DNA of 64,000 nt from Rugamonas sp. A1-17 (lineage in GTDB: Bacteria > Pseudomonadota > Gammaproteobacteria > Burkholderiales > Burkholderiaceae_D). The notes below the pieces were generated by a model that saw nothing but the letters and a program-made list of their open reading frames with translations, made no database searches and was not told the origin of the DNA. Where the stretch lies: contig JAJLPB010000004.1 of assembly GCA_025548565.1 (NCBI GenBank), positions 372,001 through 436,000 on the forward strand, in the 5' to 3' direction. Each line of letters starts with the position of its first letter. Position 1 is the first letter of the stretch. Below, one piece after another: positions 17,383 through 26,046 of the stretch. The translations under genes and the position numbers were made by a program.

Positions 17383-19507
17383 ACGCGCCTGCAACGCGCA
17401 AGTCAGTAGGCTCCCCTGAGCCGATCAGCCTACCATCCTTTAGTACTACCACTCTATCAGCACTGGCGATCGTCTCCGTCCGATGAGCCACGACAATCCG
17501 CGTGAGCCCCATCGATTTGACTGTGGTGTTGACGTTCTTTTCGTTGTCGATATCCAGCTCGCTGGTCGCTTCGTCAAGAACCAGTATTCGTGGTTGCCGG
17601 TACAACGCACGCGCCAACAATATCCGCTGCTTTTGTCCACCGCTGATGCCTACGCCGCTATCGCCAGTGATGGTGTTGTACCCCATCGGCATGCTGTCAA
17701 TTTCCGTCGCGACCGCAGCCAGCCGCGCGCACTCCTTGATGCGCTTCCATTCGGGCATAGGGTCGAAGAAACTGATATTTTCTGCGATAGATCCGGAGAA
17801 CAATCGGTCCTCCTGCATCACCGTGGCAACCATGTTCCGATAAGTGGTCAATCCGAGTTTGCGAATTGGCTGTCCACCAACCAGCACTTCTCCATGTGTA
17901 GGCGTGAGCAAGCCCAGCATGACCTTCACCAAGGTAGTCTTTCCGCCGCCAGAGATGCCGGTAATCGCAATACTCTCCCCTGCTTCAATTTTGAGATCGA
18001 TATTCTCAAACACATAGGGCTCGGTCGGCGAATAACGGAATGAAATCCCTCTCAACTCGATACTCGGCAAGATGTCCTCAATATCGACTTCATCGGCATC
18101 ATGGTGCCCTGCCAATTCCACCTCGGCTAACACGATGTCAGCCACCCGTTCACCGTGCAGCTTCAACATCTTGAACTCCACGATCTTGTCGACCAACGCA
18201 GCCAGTCGCGTCGAGAACTGATCCTTGTAGGCGACGAACGCGAACAGCATGCCTGTAGTGAACACGCTGTTCATAACAGCAGTGGCAGCAAGCCAGACTA
18301 TCAGCACACGCTCCAGGCCAAAGAGCAGGGTCTGCGCCGTTTCATAGCTGATACGGATACGCTGGATGCGTAGTTCGGCATTGAATTGTTCCGCAAGAAT
18401 ATTCAACCACCCCGACCGCCGTTGCTCGCCCTTGCCAAATAAGCGCACGCTCTGAATGCCATTTGCGGTTTCAAAAAAATGGGTGGTTTGTTTCGCGGCA
18501 TGAACGATCTGCTCGGCGGTCGCTGCCCGTAAGCTGCGGAACAAAACCCAGCGCATCAAGGCGTACAGCGCCACCGCGATCAAGGAAATACAAGCCAGCC
18601 GCCGGCTATACAGCAGCATCATGCCGAACGTGCCTGCAACCATGACACCATCAACCATCGCTTGTACAAAGCCACCCGTCAGAGTTTTCTGGATGGTGGT
18701 GATGGAACCGAAACGCGACATGATGTTGCCGACATGCCGCTTCTCAAAGTACTCCAACGGCAGCTTGACCATGTGGCCAAAGACATTCCCCAGCCATTGG
18801 AAATTCAGCTGCGTACTGATCGCCACGACCGACCACCCGCGCACGGCGCCAATCGCGCCCTGTATCAGTATGAGCAGGCCGAAGCCCAATGCCAGCGTCG
18901 TCAGCAGGTCCCGATCTGCCGAGACCAGGGCGTGGTCGACCACCCACTGCAAGAAAAACGGCAATGAGATCGATACGATTTCCAGAGCCAATGCCAGCAG
19001 CAGAATCTGCGTCAGGCCTCGCTTCAAACCGGTCACGTTGCCCATCAACCCGCGCAATGTAAATTGCAGCTTGTGATCGGCCGGCGCGAAGTCGGAAGCG
19101 GGGCTTAGTTCCAGCGCGACACCTGTAAAGTGTTTGCTGAATTCAGCCATCGTGAAGCTGCGCACACCGATAGCCGGATCATGAATCACCGCGCGGCGAG
19201 AAGATACAGACACCAGCACGACGAAGTGGTCCATGTCCCAGTGGATAATGCACGGCAGCCGAAGCTGCGGCAGATTGTGCATGTCCAATTTGACCGGCCG
19301 GCTGTCCAGCTTCAGCACCTGCGAGATGCGGATCAGACTTTCCAACGTCGCGCCCTTGCGCGAAATGGGGAAGCGCAGTCGCAGGGATGCCAGGTCTGTG
19401 CGGTAGCCGTGGTAGTCGGCAACCATCGCCAGGCTGCATAGACCGCATTCGCTGGCCTCGGTCTGCAAATAAATCGGCACGCTACGGTGCAGTCCTATCC
19501 GTTCCAT
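17381..19507 (-). CDS. peptidase-containing ABC transporter (C39 double-glycine peptidase)
   Basis: 708 residues. The N-terminal C39 peptidase has the catalytic Cys21 in SECGLCSLAM, His in DHFVVLV and Asp in VIHDPAIG, so it should cut after Gly-Gly leaders. A six-helix ABC membrane domain follows (about 165-430), then an ATPase with Walker A GISGGGKTTL, signature SGGQKQR and Walker B ILVLDEATSEL. It cuts the leader and exports the core across the inner membrane. The seven precursors encoded within 4 kb are its obvious substrates. Downstream of hlyD with 14 bp between, so one operon. Confidence 0.93.
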   Translation of the reverse strand: MERIGLHRSVPIYLQTEASECGLCSLAMVADYHGYRTDLASLRLRFPISRKGATLESLIRISQVLKLDSRPVKLDMHNLPQLRLPCIIHWDMDHFVVLVSVSSRRAVIHDPAIGVRSFTMAEFSKHFTGVALELSPASDFAPADHKLQFTLRGLMGNVTGLKRGLTQILLLALALEIVSISLPFFLQWVVDHALVSADRDLLTTLALGFGLLILIQGAIGAVRGWSVVAISTQLNFQWLGNVFGHMVKLPLEYFEKRHVGNIMSRFGSITTIQKTLTGGFVQAMVDGVMVAGTFGMMLLYSRRLACISLIAVALYALMRWVLFRSLRAATAEQIVHAAKQTTHFFETANGIQSVRLFGKGEQRRSGWLNILAEQFNAELRIQRIRISYETAQTLLFGLERVLIVWLAATAVMNSVFTTGMLFAFVAYKDQFSTRLAALVDKIVEFKMLKLHGERVADIVLAEVELAGHHDADEVDIEDILPSIELRGISFRYSPTEPYVFENIDLKIEAGESIAITGISGGGKTTLVKVMLGLLTPTHGEVLVGGQPIRKLGLTTYRNMVATVMQEDRLFSGSIAENISFFDPMPEWKRIKECARLAAVATEIDSMPMGYNTITGDSGVGISGGQKQRILLARALYRQPRILVLDEATSELDIDNEKNVNTTVKSMGLTRIVVAHRTETIASADRVVVLKDGRLIGSGEPTDLRVAGA

Positions 19508-19521
19508 TCAGTACAGCTCCA

Positions 19522-20766
19522 TCATAAGCGGCCGGAAATGCCGAGCAAGGGTTCCAATACCCACTCCACCAATGTGCGATGCTCCAGCACGAGCGTGGCC
19601 GACAATTGCATTCCCGGCTTCAGTGCGTGCACGCCTCTCGACGATTTCACCTCCTGAGCATCCAACTGGACGCGCACCCGGTAGACCGGCTCGGATGATG
19701 CGGCAGCGTTCGGCTGTAAGTCGCCGAGCGCGACAGTCGTCAAGGAGACGTCGCGTACATGGCCATGGAATTGTCCAAATTTTTGATAAGGGAATGCGTC
19801 GTAACGTAGCAGCACTTCCGTGCCAGATCGGACAAAGCCGGCCGCACGCGTGGGCACATAAAGTTCCGCTTCGAGTTGGCTGTCTTTCGGCAGCAGGGAG
19901 GCCAGACGCTGTTCGCCCGAAACGGCTTGTCCCTGGTCTACGACGATGCCTGCCAGTTTGCCGCTTTCATTGGCGCGCACCACCAGTTGGCGCTTGGCTT
20001 CGTTTTCGCTGGACTGCTGCTTAAGCTCTTCAAGGCTGCGCTGGAGTTCGGAAGCTTCACGGCTTCGTTGCAACGGCAAGTCGCTGCGCAGTGCCGAAAG
20101 CGCGGTGATGTCGCGCAAGATGCTCAGGCGTTGGCCTTCGGTGCTCGACATTCGAGCTTCCTGCTCAAGCAGTTCGGCGGTCTTTTGGCTGGCGGCGTTC
20201 TTTGAAACGCTTCCTTCTGCCGCAAGGCTATTCAAACTTGCCGACAAGTTGCGTGCGATTTCTATTTTGCGGCGCTGCAGGGACAGTTCACCATCCAGTT
20301 GCTTCAAGCTGGCGTTGAGGCTATCCAGTCGGACAGCGATATCCTGTCCTTTGTTGTTGGTCTGGAGGCCCTGTTGTTCGATTTCCTTGCGCAGATGCGC
20401 CATTCGCGAAGACAGCGCATCGTTAATGGAAGCTTGAGTATCCCCTTTTGTGCTAGTGCGCTCGCTGGTCAGCACAAACACGGGATCACCCGCCTGAAGC
20501 AACTCGCCTTCCTTCGCCTGGACATTCGTCACAACGCCGGATTGGGGTGCCACCAGACGTATCACTCCGCGGTCGGGGACCACTACCCCAGTGACCGTCT
20601 CCTTGCGGGTGAAGCCGTGGGTACAAGCAAACACCACAATGGCTATCACGATCGAACAGAAAAATGCTGTCAATACCGTGTTCGACCACGTGTGCGCCAA
20701 GATCACCACTCCGTGCAGACGCTGGTTCTTATGAGCGACCGCTTCGGGTCGAAACAATCGACTCAT
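19522..20766 (-). CDS. HlyD-family membrane fusion protein
   Basis: About 414 residues from the ATG at 20766 (MSRLFRPEAV); an in-frame ATG at 20844 would add 26 residues of less convincing sequence. One N-terminal membrane helix (TVLTAFFCSIVIAIVVFACT), a lipoyl half-motif (GVIRLVAPQSGVVTNV), a long alpha-hairpin coiled coil (about 105-270), a second lipoyl half (VRANESGKLAGIVVDQG) and the beta-barrel end. It bridges the peptidase-transporter to an outer-membrane channel. No TolC-like gene is present here, so a chromosomal TolC must be shared. Confidence 0.92.
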   Translation of the reverse strand: MSRLFRPEAVAHKNQRLHGVVILAHTWSNTVLTAFFCSIVIAIVVFACTHGFTRKETVTGVVVPDRGVIRLVAPQSGVVTNVQAKEGELLQAGDPVFVLTSERTSTKGDTQASINDALSSRMAHLRKEIEQQGLQTNNKGQDIAVRLDSLNASLKQLDGELSLQRRKIEIARNLSASLNSLAAEGSVSKNAASQKTAELLEQEARMSSTEGQRLSILRDITALSALRSDLPLQRSREASELQRSLEELKQQSSENEAKRQLVVRANESGKLAGIVVDQGQAVSGEQRLASLLPKDSQLEAELYVPTRAAGFVRSGTEVLLRYDAFPYQKFGQFHGHVRDVSLTTVALGDLQPNAAASSEPVYRVRVQLDAQEVKSSRGVHALKPGMQLSATLVLEHRTLVEWVLEPLLGISGRL

Positions 20767-21012
20767 CAAAGTTCTTTCATCGAATAAAAAAATGGGCGCA
20801 CAAGCGTCCATAGCGAAGAGGTTCAGAATGAACATACCGAGCAAGCTTAGTAATGTCCCATCAGTAACATGCTACTGGACGCGATCTGATTAGGCAACGC
20901 CAAACGGCCATGCGCTACAAAAACAGTCTCAATCCCATCATTGCGCAGATAAGGAGGGTCTGGTAATCTCGAAATTGCTTAACCTTTTAATGATCATTAC
21001 GGAGCCTACTTT

Positions 21013-21165
21013 ATGCGCATCCCCTTTATCAGCAAGTCCGAGCCGTCATCGGCAACGAGTGAACCGTCCGCGAATACAGTAGTAGATAACTTTGAGGTGC
21101 TAGCGGAAGAAGAATGCAAGGCGGTAGCAGGCGGCCCGCAGGTTCGCAACGATCCAGAAGTTTAA
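21013..21165 (+). CDS. double-glycine precursor peptide 6
   Basis: 50 residues, read directly. MRIPFISKSEPSS at the N-terminus, leader ending LAEEECKAVAGG (Leu -12, Glu -8, Cys -7, Val -4), predicted product PQVRNDPEV. ACGGAG ribosome site. Ten residues shorter than the array peptides and with a Cys at -7, so a second subfamily. Divergent from hlyD, probably sharing its regulatory region. Confidence 0.84.
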   Translation: MRIPFISKSEPSSATSEPSANTVVDNFEVLAEEECKAVAGGPQVRNDPEV

Positions 21166-21356
21166 AATCCGCGCCGACGAACCCCGCAAGAGAAGCATGC
21201 TACTGGACGCGATATGATTAAGCAACGCCAGGCGTCGGCATGGAAACGATGCTTCACTGAACGGCATTATTCGCAATCACGTCATTGCATATAAAAGACG
21301 TCTGGCAATCTCGAAATTGCTAAAATTTTTAATTACCGTTACGGAGCCCGCCTTAT

Positions 21357-21509
21357 ATGCGTATCCCATTTATCAGTAAGCCTGAGCCGTCATCGACGGT
21401 AAGTTCCCCCTCTACGACTAAGGCGATAAGGGATTTTGAGGTACTAGTGACAGAAGAATGCAAGGCTGTAGCAGGCGGCCCGCAAATCAGCAACCATCCA
21501 CCAAATTAA
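21357..21509 (+). CDS. double-glycine precursor peptide 7
   Basis: 50 residues, read directly; a duplicate of peptide 6 (MRIPFISKPEPSS) with leader ending VTEECKAVAGG. The predicted product PQISNHPPN is the most divergent core, keeping only Pro1, Gln2, Asn5 and Pro7. Those four positions are therefore the minimal motif across the six standard-length cores other than PEVQNDPV, where position 2 is Glu. Confidence 0.82.
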   Translation: MRIPFISKPEPSSTVSSPSTTKAIRDFEVLVTEECKAVAGGPQISNHPPN

Positions 21510-21637
21510 TCTCGATACTGCCAGCACCGGTGACACGGGACTGGCAGCCTTTCTTTAGCGGCATATAGCACCCACTGAGCACAAATTGATATAAACCATA
21601 TAGACTAAGGCCGAGTTTAACCAAACCGGACCTCAGC

Positions 21638-22597
21638 ATGATCGAAGCAAGCCATATCCAGTTCAAATCCCACCAGTACACCGGCCAGCAACCCGGCACG
21701 CGCCTGATCGTCACCGGCGCCGTGCATGGCAACGAGACCTGCGGCACCAAGGCCATCGCGCGCGTGATGCAGGAGCTGGACAGCGGCGCGCTGACCGTAC
21801 ATAAAGGCTGCGTCACCTTCGTCCCCATCACCAATCCGCTGGCCTACGCCAAGGGCGAGCGCTCCGGCGAGCGCAACCTGAACCGCAACCTGTTCCCCAA
21901 CCCGAATCCGCAAGACTTCGAGGACCGCGTGGCCAACTGGCTATGCCCGCTGCTGGCGCAGCATGATGTGCTGCTAGACCTGCACTCCTTCAACGCCGCC
22001 AGCGAACCGTTCGTCATGGTCGGCCCGCGCAACAACGACGGTCCGCTGGAGCCGTTCCAGCACGAGCAACAGGAGCGCGCGATGGCGCGCCGGCTCGGCG
22101 TGCGCCGCTTTGTCGATGGCTGGTTGCGCACCTACGGCGCCGGCGTGCAGCGCCGCCTGCGCGACGACAGCCAACTGGAAACCGTGCTGCGCTACGGCAT
22201 GGGCACCACCGAATACATGCGCAGCACCGGCGGCTACGCGCTGACGCTCGAGTGCGGCCAGCACGCCGATCCGCAAGCGCCCGACGTCGGCTATCGCGCG
22301 ATCCTCAACACCCTCGCCTTCCTCGGCCTGATCGACGCGCAGTCGCCGCCGCCCATCGCGGACGAGGCGATGGAGGCGCTCAGCATGGTCGCGGTCTACG
22401 ACAAGCAGCACGCCGACGACCGCTTCACGCGCGCCTGGTCCAGCTTTGATCCGGTGCGGCAAGGCGAACAGATCGGCACGCGCGCGGACGGCACACCGGT
22501 GCTGGCCGAGTTCGACGGCCGCATCCTGTTCCCCGACGCGGCGGCCGGCGCCAACAGCGAATGGTATTACCTCACGCGCGCCAATCCCGGCTTCTGA
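21638..22597 (+). CDS. succinylglutamate desuccinylase / aspartoacylase family zinc hydrolase
   Basis: 319 residues. Carboxypeptidase-like zinc site: TGAVHGNETCG gives His and Glu, LLDLHSFN gives the second His. NLNRN is the substrate carboxylate motif, and TLECGQH carries the catalytic Glu. The C-terminal part (about 240-319) is a beta domain (TPVLAEFDGRILFP) as in AstE relatives. It hydrolyses an N-acyl amino acid; there are no arginine-succinyltransferase genes nearby, so the substrate is uncertain. Confidence 0.88.
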   Translation: MIEASHIQFKSHQYTGQQPGTRLIVTGAVHGNETCGTKAIARVMQELDSGALTVHKGCVTFVPITNPLAYAKGERSGERNLNRNLFPNPNPQDFEDRVANWLCPLLAQHDVLLDLHSFNAASEPFVMVGPRNNDGPLEPFQHEQQERAMARRLGVRRFVDGWLRTYGAGVQRRLRDDSQLETVLRYGMGTTEYMRSTGGYALTLECGQHADPQAPDVGYRAILNTLAFLGLIDAQSPPPIADEAMEALSMVAVYDKQHADDRFTRAWSSFDPVRQGEQIGTRADGTPVLAEFDGRILFPDAAAGANSEWYYLTRANPGF

Positions 22598-22915
22598 TCA
22601 GACGGTCGACAGCTTCAGGCCGACGATGCCGCCGACGATCATGGCGATGCAGCCCACGCGCAGCGCGCTGGCCGGTTCGTTGAGCACGACGATGCCGAAG
22701 ATGACCGTGCCAACCGTGCCGATGCCGGTCCAGATGGCGTAGGCGGTGCCGAGCGGCAGTGTGCGCAGCGCCAGACCCAGCAGGGCGACGCTGCCGGCCA
22801 TCGCGCCCAGCGTCAACACGGTGGGCAGCGGCTTGCTAAAGCCGTCGGTGTATTTGAGTCCGACCGCCCATGCCACTTCCAGCAGGCCGGCCAGGATGAG
22901 AATTATCCAGGTCAT
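22598..22915 (-). CDS. sugE: SMR-family exporter, SugE/Gdx type
   Basis: 105 residues from the ATG at 22915 (GGAG upstream), four membrane helices. The start MTWIILILAGLLEVAWAVGLKY, with the essential Glu of helix 1 and the Trp-Ala-Val-Gly-Leu-Lys signature, marks the SugE/Gdx branch rather than EmrE. Members export guanidinium and some quaternary ammonium ions by proton antiport as antiparallel dimers. No guanidine riboswitch was seen upstream. Confidence 0.88.
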   Translation of the reverse strand: MTWIILILAGLLEVAWAVGLKYTDGFSKPLPTVLTLGAMAGSVALLGLALRTLPLGTAYAIWTGIGTVGTVIFGIVVLNEPASALRVGCIAMIVGGIVGLKLSTV

Positions 22916-23029
22916 CTGTGTCTCCAAAATTGGCGCAGACTATAGCATCGACGCTAATTCTCTGCCGATGACTTCCCGCCAAGCCCGCCTCAGGCCATAA
23001 TGCCCATTCAATAATAACGAGGAGCACCC

Positions 23030-23386
23030 ATGCAATTACTGGCGCAGATCGTCACCGGACTGGTGGCGCTGATTCATGTCTACATCGTTCTGCTGGAAAC
23101 CGTGCTGTTCCAGTCGCGCGGGCGCCGCGTGTTCGGGCTGACCCAGGAGAAGGCCGACATCGTCCAGCCGGCCATGTCCAACCAGGGGTGCTACAACGGC
23201 TTCCTGGTGGCGGCGCTGGTGATGGGCTTTGCGCATCCGAATCCGGCGATCGCCTCGGCGTTCACGGTGTTCGGTCTGGCTTGCGTGGCGGTGGCCGGCG
23301 TGTGGGGCTGCGTGACGGTCAAGCGTTCGATCCTGCTGATCCAGACCCTGCCGGCCGTCATCGCGCTGGCCCTGCACTTCGCTTAA
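23030..23386 (+). CDS. DUF1304 family membrane protein
   Basis: 118 residues, four membrane helices, GAGGAG ribosome site. Typical family features: HVYIVLLETVLF in helix 1, the QGCYNGFLVAAL segment and a CVTVKRS loop. Function of the family is not established. Monocistronic; the next gene converges with three bases between. Confidence 0.85.
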   Translation: MQLLAQIVTGLVALIHVYIVLLETVLFQSRGRRVFGLTQEKADIVQPAMSNQGCYNGFLVAALVMGFAHPNPAIASAFTVFGLACVAVAGVWGCVTVKRSILLIQTLPAVIALALHFA

Positions 23387-23389
23387 GAC

Positions 23390-24451
23390 TCAGCTGCCGG
23401 CGGCCTTGGTCACGGTCAGGCTCGGCAGCACGATGGTGTCGACCACCACCGGGGCCGTCTCGGTCGGCGCCGGCTTGGCGCCGGTGCCGCGCAAGGCCAG
23501 CAGCCAGCCTATGCCGTCGAACCAGAACGGTGATCCCAGCGACGAGGCGAAGGCGGTGATGATCCAGCCCATCAACGCGAACGCCAGCGCGGCCATGAAG
23601 GCGCCAGCGCCCTTGCCGCGCGCGCCGTCAAAGCGCGCGGACGGCCAGCCTATCGGCAGCGCTTGCACGGTTTGCAGGTCTTTTTTGGCTTCCATCGCCT
23701 GGCTCAGCGGCGTGGGCGCCGGAGCGCCGGGGGCGGCAGCCACGGGCGGCTTCAGGCTGCCGGCCGCGATGGCGCCGGCGCCCTGCTGTGCCAAGGCGCT
23801 GGCGGCGGCGTTGTCGCGCCACAGGCGCTGGCTCAGCTGCAGCGCGTCGATGTTCATCGCGCACGCGTAGAACAGGCCGACGCAGAACAGCACCAGCTGC
23901 GAGCGCCGCTTGTACCAGCCGGTGATGCGGTCCATGACCGTGTCGTACCAGATGCGCACGGCGTTCTCCAGCGCCGCCACGTCGTCCGGCCCCTCGCCCA
24001 TGATCGCCAGCAGCGTGCGGCTCAAGCCCTCGTTGCCTACGCTGGTCAGCAACATCGCGGCCGTTTGCCCCTTGCCGTACCTGGCCGTCAACGTGGACAC
24101 GAAGGCGCGCGCGAAGATCGCCGATGGAATATAGGACGGCATGCGGCCCTGCTGCGCCATGCCGGTGATCAGCGGGTGCGACATGACGGCGGCCGACAGC
24201 GAATCCGGCCCGAGCTTGGCCAGGTTGAAGCCGCTGTCCATGCGCAGCAGGCGCTTGATCGATGCGCCGATGCCGGCCAGGCGCGGCTTGCCGGCCTGTT
24301 CGTGCAGGATCGTCAGCACGCCGTCCAGCAGCACCTTGGCGCGGGTCTGGAACAGCGAGGCGATGGCTTCGCGCGTGGCGCTGCACAGCAGGCTCATCGC
24401 CAAAAAGGTGTAGGACAGCCCGATGGCCACATCCAGGTAATGACTCGACAT
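23390..24451 (-). CDS. hypothetical membrane protein
   Basis: 353 residues from the ATG at 24451 with GAGGG upstream; the longer frame to 24514 lacks a site. One membrane segment at the N-terminus (LDVAIGLSYTFLAMSLLCSATREAI), one in the middle (LVLFCVGLFYACAMNIDAL) and one or two near the C-terminus (FMAALAFALMGWIITAF). A large soluble loop and a low-complexity Ala/Pro stretch lie between. The architecture resembles other uncharacterised bacterial membrane proteins with a GPDSLS/SHPLI-type motif. I cannot assign a function. Confidence 0.7.
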   Translation of the reverse strand: MSSHYLDVAIGLSYTFLAMSLLCSATREAIASLFQTRAKVLLDGVLTILHEQAGKPRLAGIGASIKRLLRMDSGFNLAKLGPDSLSAAVMSHPLITGMAQQGRMPSYIPSAIFARAFVSTLTARYGKGQTAAMLLTSVGNEGLSRTLLAIMGEGPDDVAALENAVRIWYDTVMDRITGWYKRRSQLVLFCVGLFYACAMNIDALQLSQRLWRDNAAASALAQQGAGAIAAGSLKPPVAAAPGAPAPTPLSQAMEAKKDLQTVQALPIGWPSARFDGARGKGAGAFMAALAFALMGWIITAFASSLGSPFWFDGIGWLLALRGTGAKPAPTETAPVVVDTIVLPSLTVTKAAGS

Positions 24452-24525
24452 ACGGCCCTCATTAAACTTCGAACAATGTTCCCATAACATAAATGATTTT
24501 CGTGCCGCCAGCACGTTTTTCTTTT

Positions 24526-24545
24526 ATATCGTAAGATTGCGATAT
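24526..24545. promoter_or_regulatory. candidate ArsR operator
   Basis: ATATCG-N8-CGATAT is a perfect inverted repeat 35 bp before the arsR-type start, and a third ATATCG lies just before the ATG. This AT-rich imperfectly spaced dyad is typical of ArsR-family operators and would serve autoregulation. Confidence 0.5.
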
Positions 24546-24579
24546 TGAAATCGGAAAAAGACGATCCATATATCGTTAC

Positions 24580-24876
24580 ATGACAATGGACATAGACGCT
24601 ATCCACAAAGCCCTCGCCAACCCGGTGCGGCGCCAGATCCTGGCGTGGCTGAAGGAGCCCGAGGTGTATTTCGCAGAGCAGCAGCATCCGCTGAGCCTGG
24701 GGGTGTGCGCCGGCCTCATCGACCGGCGTTGTGCATTGTCGCAATCGACGGTGTCGGCACACCTGGCCACGCTGCTCAAGGCGGGGCTGATCACGTCCCA
24801 CCGCGTGGGGCAATGGAATTATTTTAAACGCGACGAAGCCACCATCCAGGCCTTCATCGATCAAATGACCTTATAG
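24580..24876 (+). CDS. ArsR-family repressor
   Basis: 98 residues, one winged-helix domain: HKALANPVRRQILAWLKEP is the conserved first helix, LSQSTVSAHLATLLKAGLI the recognition helix, WNYFKRDE the wing. No Cys-Val-Cys metal box; isolated Cys residues occur at CAGLIDRRC, which could sense electrophiles or metals. Followed nine bases later by an old yellow enzyme, so it most likely represses that gene. Confidence 0.88.
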   Translation: MTMDIDAIHKALANPVRRQILAWLKEPEVYFAEQQHPLSLGVCAGLIDRRCALSQSTVSAHLATLLKAGLITSHRVGQWNYFKRDEATIQAFIDQMTL

Positions 24877-24885
24877 GAACTTATC

Positions 24886-25941
24886 ATGGCAAATCTTTTC
24901 GACCCGCTCACCATCGGCGACCTCACCCTGAAAAACCGCATCGTCATGGCACCGCTGACCCGCGCCCGCGCCGTCGGCGGCGCCCGCGTGCCGAACGCGC
25001 TGATGGCCAAGTACTACGTGCAGCGCGCCAGCGCCGGCCTGATCCTGAGCGAGGCGACCGCCGTCACGCCGCAGGGCGTGGGCTACGCCGACACGCCGGG
25101 CCTGTGGTCGGACGAGCAGGTCAAAGGCTGGAAGCAGGTGACGGCTGCCGTGCACGAGGCCGGCGGTCTGATCTTCGCCCAGCTGTGGCACGTGGGCCGC
25201 ATCTCCGACCCGAGCTTCCTGAACGGCGAGGCGCCGGTGTCGGCCAGCGCCATCGCGGCCAACGGCCATGTCAGCCTGCTGCGTCCGCAGCGCGCCTATC
25301 CGGTGCCGCGCGCGCTCGACACCGAAGAGCTGGCCGGCATCGTGGCCGCCTACAAGCTGGGCGCGGAAAACGCCAAGAAGGCAGGCTTCGACGGCGTGGA
25401 AATCCACGGCGCCAACGGTTACCTGCTCGACCAGTTCCTGCAAGATAAAACCAACCAGCGCACCGACAACTACGGCGGCTCGATCGAGAACCGCGCGCGC
25501 CTGATGCTGGAAGTGACCGACGCGTGCATCGCGGTCTGGGGCGCCGGCCGCGTCGGCATGCACCTGGCGCCGCGCCGCGACGCGCACGACATGGGCGATT
25601 CGAATCCGGCCGCGACGTTCGGTTATGTGGCGCGCGAGCTGGGCAAGCGCAAGATCGCCTTCATCTGCGCGCGCGAAGCGGTGGGCGAGGATAGTCTGGG
25701 GCCGTTGCTGAAGAAGGAATTCGGCGGCGTGTATATCGCCAATGAAAAGATGGACAAGCAGACCGCGCAGCAGGTGCTGGATGCCGGCACGGCCGACGCC
25801 ATCGCCTTCGGCAAGGCCTTCATCGCCAACCCGGACCTGCCGCGCCGCCTGCAGCTGGACGCGCCGCTGAACGAGTGGAAAGCCGAAACCTTCTACGCAC
25901 CCGCGGAAGAAGGCTACACCGACTATCCAGCGCTGGCCTAA
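24886..25941 (+). CDS. nemA: old yellow enzyme family alkene reductase (NemA-like)
   Basis: 351 residues, TIM barrel. N-terminal LKNRIVMAPLTRARA, FAQLWHVGR, the substrate-anion pair in VEIHGANGYLLDQFLQD, NYGGSIENRARL and the C-terminal FMN-phosphate segment IAFGKAFIANPDLPRRL are all present. Reduces activated alkenes, N-ethylmaleimide or nitrate esters using FMN and NAD(P)H. Second gene of an arsR-nemA operon and therefore likely induced by electrophiles. Ends just before a long palindrome. Confidence 0.92.
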   Translation: MANLFDPLTIGDLTLKNRIVMAPLTRARAVGGARVPNALMAKYYVQRASAGLILSEATAVTPQGVGYADTPGLWSDEQVKGWKQVTAAVHEAGGLIFAQLWHVGRISDPSFLNGEAPVSASAIAANGHVSLLRPQRAYPVPRALDTEELAGIVAAYKLGAENAKKAGFDGVEIHGANGYLLDQFLQDKTNQRTDNYGGSIENRARLMLEVTDACIAVWGAGRVGMHLAPRRDAHDMGDSNPAATFGYVARELGKRKIAFICAREAVGEDSLGPLLKKEFGGVYIANEKMDKQTAQQVLDAGTADAIAFGKAFIANPDLPRRLQLDAPLNEWKAETFYAPAEEGYTDYPALA

Positions 25942-25956
25942 GCGCTGGTAAGCACT

Positions 25957-26041
25957 GGGGTCAAGTCTGACATTCGGACACGAGCTCTTCCGTAGCTAGC
26001 TGCTACGGAAGAGCTCGTGTCCGAATGTCAGACTTGACCCC
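25957..26041. repeat. 85-bp perfect palindrome with 40-bp arms
   Basis: Arms 25957-25996 and 26002-26041 are perfectly complementary over 40 bp with a 5-nt TAGCT loop. Each outer end is GGGGTCAAGTCTGAC, and AAATTTT follows on the plus strand. It lies between convergent genes, where it can end transcription both ways. Its length and perfection look like a mobile miniature element (REP/MITE type) rather than a plain terminator. Confidence 0.85.
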
Positions 26042-26046
26042 AAATT

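Larger units (their letters stand above)
20868..21509 (+). repeat. tandem duplication carrying two precursor genes
   Basis: Two copies of a ~300-bp unit begin with the same CATGCTACTGGACGCGAT at 20868 and 21196 (period 328 bp). Similarity continues through TCTGGyAATCTCGAAATTGCT and ACGGAGCC into precursor genes 6 and 7. Divergence outside the coding start and Gly-Gly region indicates an old duplication. Each copy brings its own upstream region and probably its own promoter. Confidence 0.75.
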
